The notes under the pieces were generated by a model that saw nothing but the letters and a program-made list of their open reading frames with translations, was not told the DNA's origin and did no database searches. Below are positions 49,786-52,477 of a stretch of DNA of 52,477 bases, piece after piece (the stretch's first letter is position 1; each line of letters begins with the position of its first letter). A program made the translations under genes and the position numbers. Source of the stretch: an uncultured Anaerolineales bacterium (GTDB lineage Bacteria; Chloroflexota; Anaerolineae; UBA4142); the NCBI GenBank assembly GCA_903825565.1, contig CAIKBD010000237.1:1-52477 (forward strand), in the 5' to 3' direction.

Positions 49786-51054
49786 CTATCGGCGAGCACA
49801 AGTCGTGTTGAATAGTTGAATGGTTCGCTCGATGGCAATTGGTCTGCCAGCGACAGACCCCGCCGGGGCATTGGCATCTACCTGCAGCTCGTGCGTATTT
49901 CCTGGGTAGAGGTACGCGCGCGCAGTCCCGCCGGTCGCGCGTACCATTCTGACCAAACTTTCATTCCACGCCGGAATCGAGTAATAATCCATGTTCGAAT
50001 AGTGCAGATCAAGCGGCGCTTTGATGTACTGCGGATACTTGTGCGCGTCGAGCGTCGCCATGATGGAAACGAGCGAGTTCGTTGCTGGATCGGCGTTCGC
50101 CTGATCGACGACATACGTTTTGATGGTCTCATACATCTGCGATTTTTTCTTGGCGATTCCATCAGCAATACTTCCGGAGTACCGCGTTTTATCCCACGAC
50201 GATGGCATCATCGGAAAATAACTTGCGTCCTTGACCGCCTCGCTACTCGTTTCCTGCGGACCATAGAACGCGCCTTGTTCAATGCGCCCTTCCAAGCATC
50301 CGTTCCAGATCGAAGCGGCGGCAAACGTGTTTTTCAGATTGGGACTACTGGATACCACGAGAGCGGTGAGTGCGGCATCACCGCCTTGTGAATGTCCGGT
50401 CAAGTAAATGCGCTTCGAATCCACGCGCACATCTTTCGCAGAAGCCAAGCCCCACTTTTGCCAAGCCACCTCGTTGAGTGTGCCGACACCTTCCAAAAAA
50501 TTCAGAATATCAATCGCATAGAACATGGGCGAGAGATAACTTCCGTTATCGTACGCTTGGATGTACTCCAACCCTTCCGCCGGCACACCTTTGACTGTCC
50601 CATGCCCACGAAAACCGGGCATCAGCACAACATAGCCAGCTTTGACCCAGGTATCGAGCTGATCGCCATAGTGCGCTTGCTCAGCGTAATTGAAACCATA
50701 CTTGAGTGCATCATCCGCGCCGATCCAACCGTGCGTGAAAATGATGACAGGATAACCATCGGCGGGCATCTCGGTCGGCGGCATATCCACGCGTGCATAG
50801 ACGCGCAAACCGTCCGAGCGATACGACGCCATGTAGGTGTTATAGTACGGCTCGCCGTAGAACTGGGAATACTTGGACGAGCCGGTTGCATCACCCAGTT
50901 GCGTTTCCATTGTCAACGCGGATGAATAACGTCGACTTCGCAAACCATCAATTGAGAGCAGAGCGAGCGAGCTAATCTTCGGCGCGGACAGAGGTGCGGC
51001 AGGAGTTGATCTAGCCGATGGTTGAACACTCTGGGTCGGAGCATGCAAGTCCAT
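49786..51054 (-). CDS. Alpha/beta hydrolase of the prolyl-oligopeptidase / acyl-esterase type
   Basis: This 422-residue serine hydrolase has oxyanion segment FTHGW near 106-110, nucleophile elbow GHSQGG (Ser about 222) and catalytic His in NTHEL (about 388); the acid is likely the Asp in the DLHYSNMDYYSIPAWNE region. MPGFRGHG after the second strand is typical of dienelactone-hydrolase and peptidase S9 relatives. I see no clear signal peptide at the chosen ATG 51054, though the first 60 residues are low-complexity and poorly conserved in style. It takes the place that the SMP-30 lactonase has in block 3: between LacI and the binding protein. Ester or lactone hydrolysis of the imported compound is plausible. 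Confidence 0.85.
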   Translation of the reverse strand: MDLHAPTQSVQPSARSTPAAPLSAPKISSLALLSIDGLRSRRYSSALTMETQLGDATGSSKYSQFYGEPYYNTYMASYRSDGLRVYARVDMPPTEMPADGYPVIIFTHGWIGADDALKYGFNYAEQAHYGDQLDTWVKAGYVVLMPGFRGHGTVKGVPAEGLEYIQAYDNGSYLSPMFYAIDILNFLEGVGTLNEVAWQKWGLASAKDVRVDSKRIYLTGHSQGGDAALTALVVSSSPNLKNTFAAASIWNGCLEGRIEQGAFYGPQETSSEAVKDASYFPMMPSSWDKTRYSGSIADGIAKKKSQMYETIKTYVVDQANADPATNSLVSIMATLDAHKYPQYIKAPLDLHYSNMDYYSIPAWNESLVRMVRATGGTARAYLYPGNTHELQVDANAPAGSVAGRPIAIERTIQLFNTTCARR

Positions 51055-51140
51055 TAAACCACCCAAACGAGAACCCTAACAACAACGCGTATGAAAGAAA
51101 GGTCCCCCTTGAAGTTGAAACACCACCTCACACGACCAAA

Positions 51141-51154
51141 CGAATACGTATGCA
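51141..51154 (-). promoter_or_regulatory. LacI-type operator (TGnATACGTATnCA), copy 4
   Basis: CGAATACGTATGCA lies between the third lacI and the hydrolase gene, about 90 bases before the hydrolase ATG. It has the same orientation as copies 2 and 3. No strong promoter boxes are visible just upstream. Confidence 0.7.
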
Positions 51155-51199
51155 GCACAAGCGAAAAAAATGAAAAAATCGAATCTATCGAAGCGAAAT

Positions 51200-52216
51200 T
51201 TATTGCGCGCGCGCCGTAGATTCGCGGACGATGAGTTGAACTGGGACAATTTCGCGCATCGGTGGAGTGGAATGATCGGCGATGCGTTTGAGTAACATTT
51301 CGACGGCGCGTTTACCAATGTCGGTAATGGGTTGACGTGCCGTTGTGATCGGCGGCTTGGTGATTTGCGTGGCTTGAATGCCATCAAAACTGGCAATGGA
51401 AAGATCTTCGGGCACGCGCAGTCCACGTTCGAACGCGGCTTGCATCGCATCTATCGCAATGAGGTCGTGAATCGCAAACAACGCGGTCGGCGGATTTGAC
51501 AAGTTGAGCAATGTGTTCATCGCGCTGTAACCGCTATGCGGCTCAACACTCGTCTCGATGATGAGATCGCGATCAATCACAATGTCCGCTTGACGCAATC
51601 CTTCGAGATACCCTGCCATGCGATCCGTATTCGTCTCGAACAACGCGGGGCGCGAGGTAAAGGCAATACGTTTATGACCCAGATCAATCAAATGACGCAT
51701 CAAGGTCAGCGATCCGCCGAAATTATCCGGCACAATATACGAAGCATGCGGATGATCCACGCGACGCCCGGTGATGACGAATGGAATTTCTTCGTGATCG
51801 AGCAAGGCAAAAGTTTCGTCAACATGATCGGTGCCACGCAAAAGCAAACCGTCCACCTCGCGCGCGCGGCAAATTTTCGCAAGCTGTTCGTGTTGGTTCG
51901 ATTGATTGGTGTAGAGGACGATGTTATAGCCGGTCGCTTCCGCCGCCATTGCCGCGCCGGTGATCAATCCGGAAACGTACTCGCTGATGTACGAAACGGC
52001 AAAGGGCAAAATGAAACCGATCTTGTTGGTGTGCTTGCGACGGAGGTTGCGCGCGGCGGCGCTGGGTTGATAGTTCAATTCGCGCGCAATTTGGAGGACG
52101 CGTTCTTTGGTCTCGGGCGCAATGTCGGGGTAATCGTTCAGCGCTTTCGAGACCGTGGAAACCGAGAGACCAGTTTTTTGGGAGACTTGCTCAATCGTAA
52201 TTGGCATCTTCGCCAT
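51200..52216 (-). CDS. LacI-family regulator of the third importer cluster
   Basis: This 338-residue LacI-family repressor has the helix-turn-helix ITIEQVSQKTGLSVSTVSKALNDYPDIAPETKERV (about 7-40), hinge LNYQPSAAARNLRRKHTN, and a sensor domain with FAIHDLIAIDAMQAAFERG and VPEDLSIASFDGIQATQITKP. The recognition helix (SVST) differs from those of the ATACGTAT-type regulators, in line with its different operators at 52219-52263. It is first in the cluster. ATG 52216 has little SD and a very short leader; ATG 52207 (MPITIEQ) is possible. Confidence 0.92.
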   Translation of the reverse strand: MAKMPITIEQVSQKTGLSVSTVSKALNDYPDIAPETKERVLQIARELNYQPSAAARNLRRKHTNKIGFILPFAVSYISEYVSGLITGAAMAAEATGYNIVLYTNQSNQHEQLAKICRAREVDGLLLRGTDHVDETFALLDHEEIPFVITGRRVDHPHASYIVPDNFGGSLTLMRHLIDLGHKRIAFTSRPALFETNTDRMAGYLEGLRQADIVIDRDLIIETSVEPHSGYSAMNTLLNLSNPPTALFAIHDLIAIDAMQAAFERGLRVPEDLSIASFDGIQATQITKPPITTARQPITDIGKRAVEMLLKRIADHSTPPMREIVPVQLIVRESTARAQ

Positions 52217-52218
52217 TC

Positions 52219-52269
52219 CGAAATCGTTTTAGGTAATGAAAATATACACCGAAATCGTTTTCGTGTCAA
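52219..52269 (-). promoter_or_regulatory. Self-regulated lacI promoter with two CGAAATCGTTTT operators
   Basis: On the minus strand TTGACA (52269-52264), a 17-base spacer and TATATT (52246-52241). The spacer is almost entirely the operator CGAAATCGTTTTCG (52250-52263). A second copy, CGAAATCGTTTTAG (52219-52232), lies between the -10 and the start codon. Both have the central CpG of LacI operators. The leader is only about 18 bases. Confidence 0.85.
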
Positions 52270-52293
52270 TGGTCAACCGGTCCAATCCAGGGT

Positions 52294-52461
52294 TTTTCAA
52301 AAGTCAGGCGACCCTCATCCCTACCTTCTCCCTCAAAGGGAGAAGGGGTAAATTCCCTCGCCCCTATTGGGGAGAGGCGATAGCGCGTCGTCTGTGCGGC
52401 ATTCTGCCGCGTTATAGACGCGCTATCGGGGTGAGGGGTGATGTCAAGCGACTTTTGAAAA
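52294..52461. repeat. Compound palindromic element with 12-bp terminal inverted repeats
   Basis: TTTTCAAAAGTC at 52294-52305 and its exact complement at 52450-52461 enclose a set of nested hairpins: CTTCTCCCT/AGGGAGAAG, CTCGCCCC/GGGGAGAG, and GATAGCGCGTC/GACGCGCTATC with GCGGCA/TGCCGC inside. CCCTCATCCC also pairs with GGGGTGAGGG. The layout is like a MITE or a large REP element. No coding capacity and no clear target duplication are seen. Confidence 0.8.
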
Positions 52462-52477
52462 GCCGTGTGGGCTGTAG

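Overview
The window reads as a carbohydrate / sugar-acid catabolic island of a bacterium, most likely a member of the Chloroflexota. This is inference from style: importer lipoproteins with long Thr/Val/Pro/Lys tethers after the lipobox, MalF/MalG pairs with no ATPase gene beside them, many LacI regulators, intergenic spaces full of palindromic repeats, and a soluble multi-PAS kinase. I saw no rRNA, tRNA, CRISPR array, phage gene or transposase. Nearly all genes are on the minus strand, so transcription runs from right to left.

Block 1 (1-6327) is a binding protein, a D-tagatose-3-epimerase-like isomerase, MalF and MalG, then an L-fucose-isomerase-like gene cut by the window edge. It faces a divergent LacI gene (5293-6327) across two near-consensus promoters with a palindrome between them. 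Block 2 (6328-11775, plus strand) is a decayed STAS-domain pseudogene and a hybrid histidine kinase with nine PAS domains. Block 3 (11716-37944, minus) is 24 consecutive co-directional genes. From promoter-proximal to distal they are a HisD-like dehydrogenase, LacI, SDR, LacI, SMP-30 lactonase, binding protein, MalF, MalG, a tandem-SnoaL protein, FAD oxidoreductase, two more tandem-SnoaL proteins, a ParB-like/universal-stress fusion, a 3-hydroxyisobutyrate-dehydrogenase-like enzyme, aldo/keto reductase, Ldh-type oxidoreductase, creatininase-like hydrolase, SDR, L-fucose-isomerase-like protein, UroD-like protein, cupin, four-carbon-acid-sugar kinase, class II aldolase and HpcH/HpaI aldolase. 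Block 4 (38072-42739) is a MetE-like methyltransferase, a LRR-ROC-COR GTPase and a GxxExxY cassette bounded by repeats. Block 5 (43002-52216) is LacI, alpha/beta hydrolase, binding protein, MalF, MalG and three more tandem-SnoaL proteins.

Blocks 3 and 5 contain the same module in the same order: LacI, a secreted-substrate or lactone hydrolase, an ATPase-less sugar importer, then genes for two-domain SnoaL/NTF2-fold proteins (six in all, in two subfamilies). Four copies of one 14-bp operator, TGnATACGTATnCA, lie in front of LacI, the block-3 importer, the HisD-like operon and the block-5 hydrolase. The two modules therefore look like one regulon. The enzymes suggest import of an unusual sugar, sugar acid or lactone, oxidation and epimerisation, phosphorylation by the DUF1537-type kinase, and cleavage by the two aldolases. 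I cannot name the substrate.

The intergenic DNA is also notable. In the big cluster almost every gap above about 50 bp holds a palindrome from a different family, and all three binding-protein genes are followed by a strong hairpin before the next gene.
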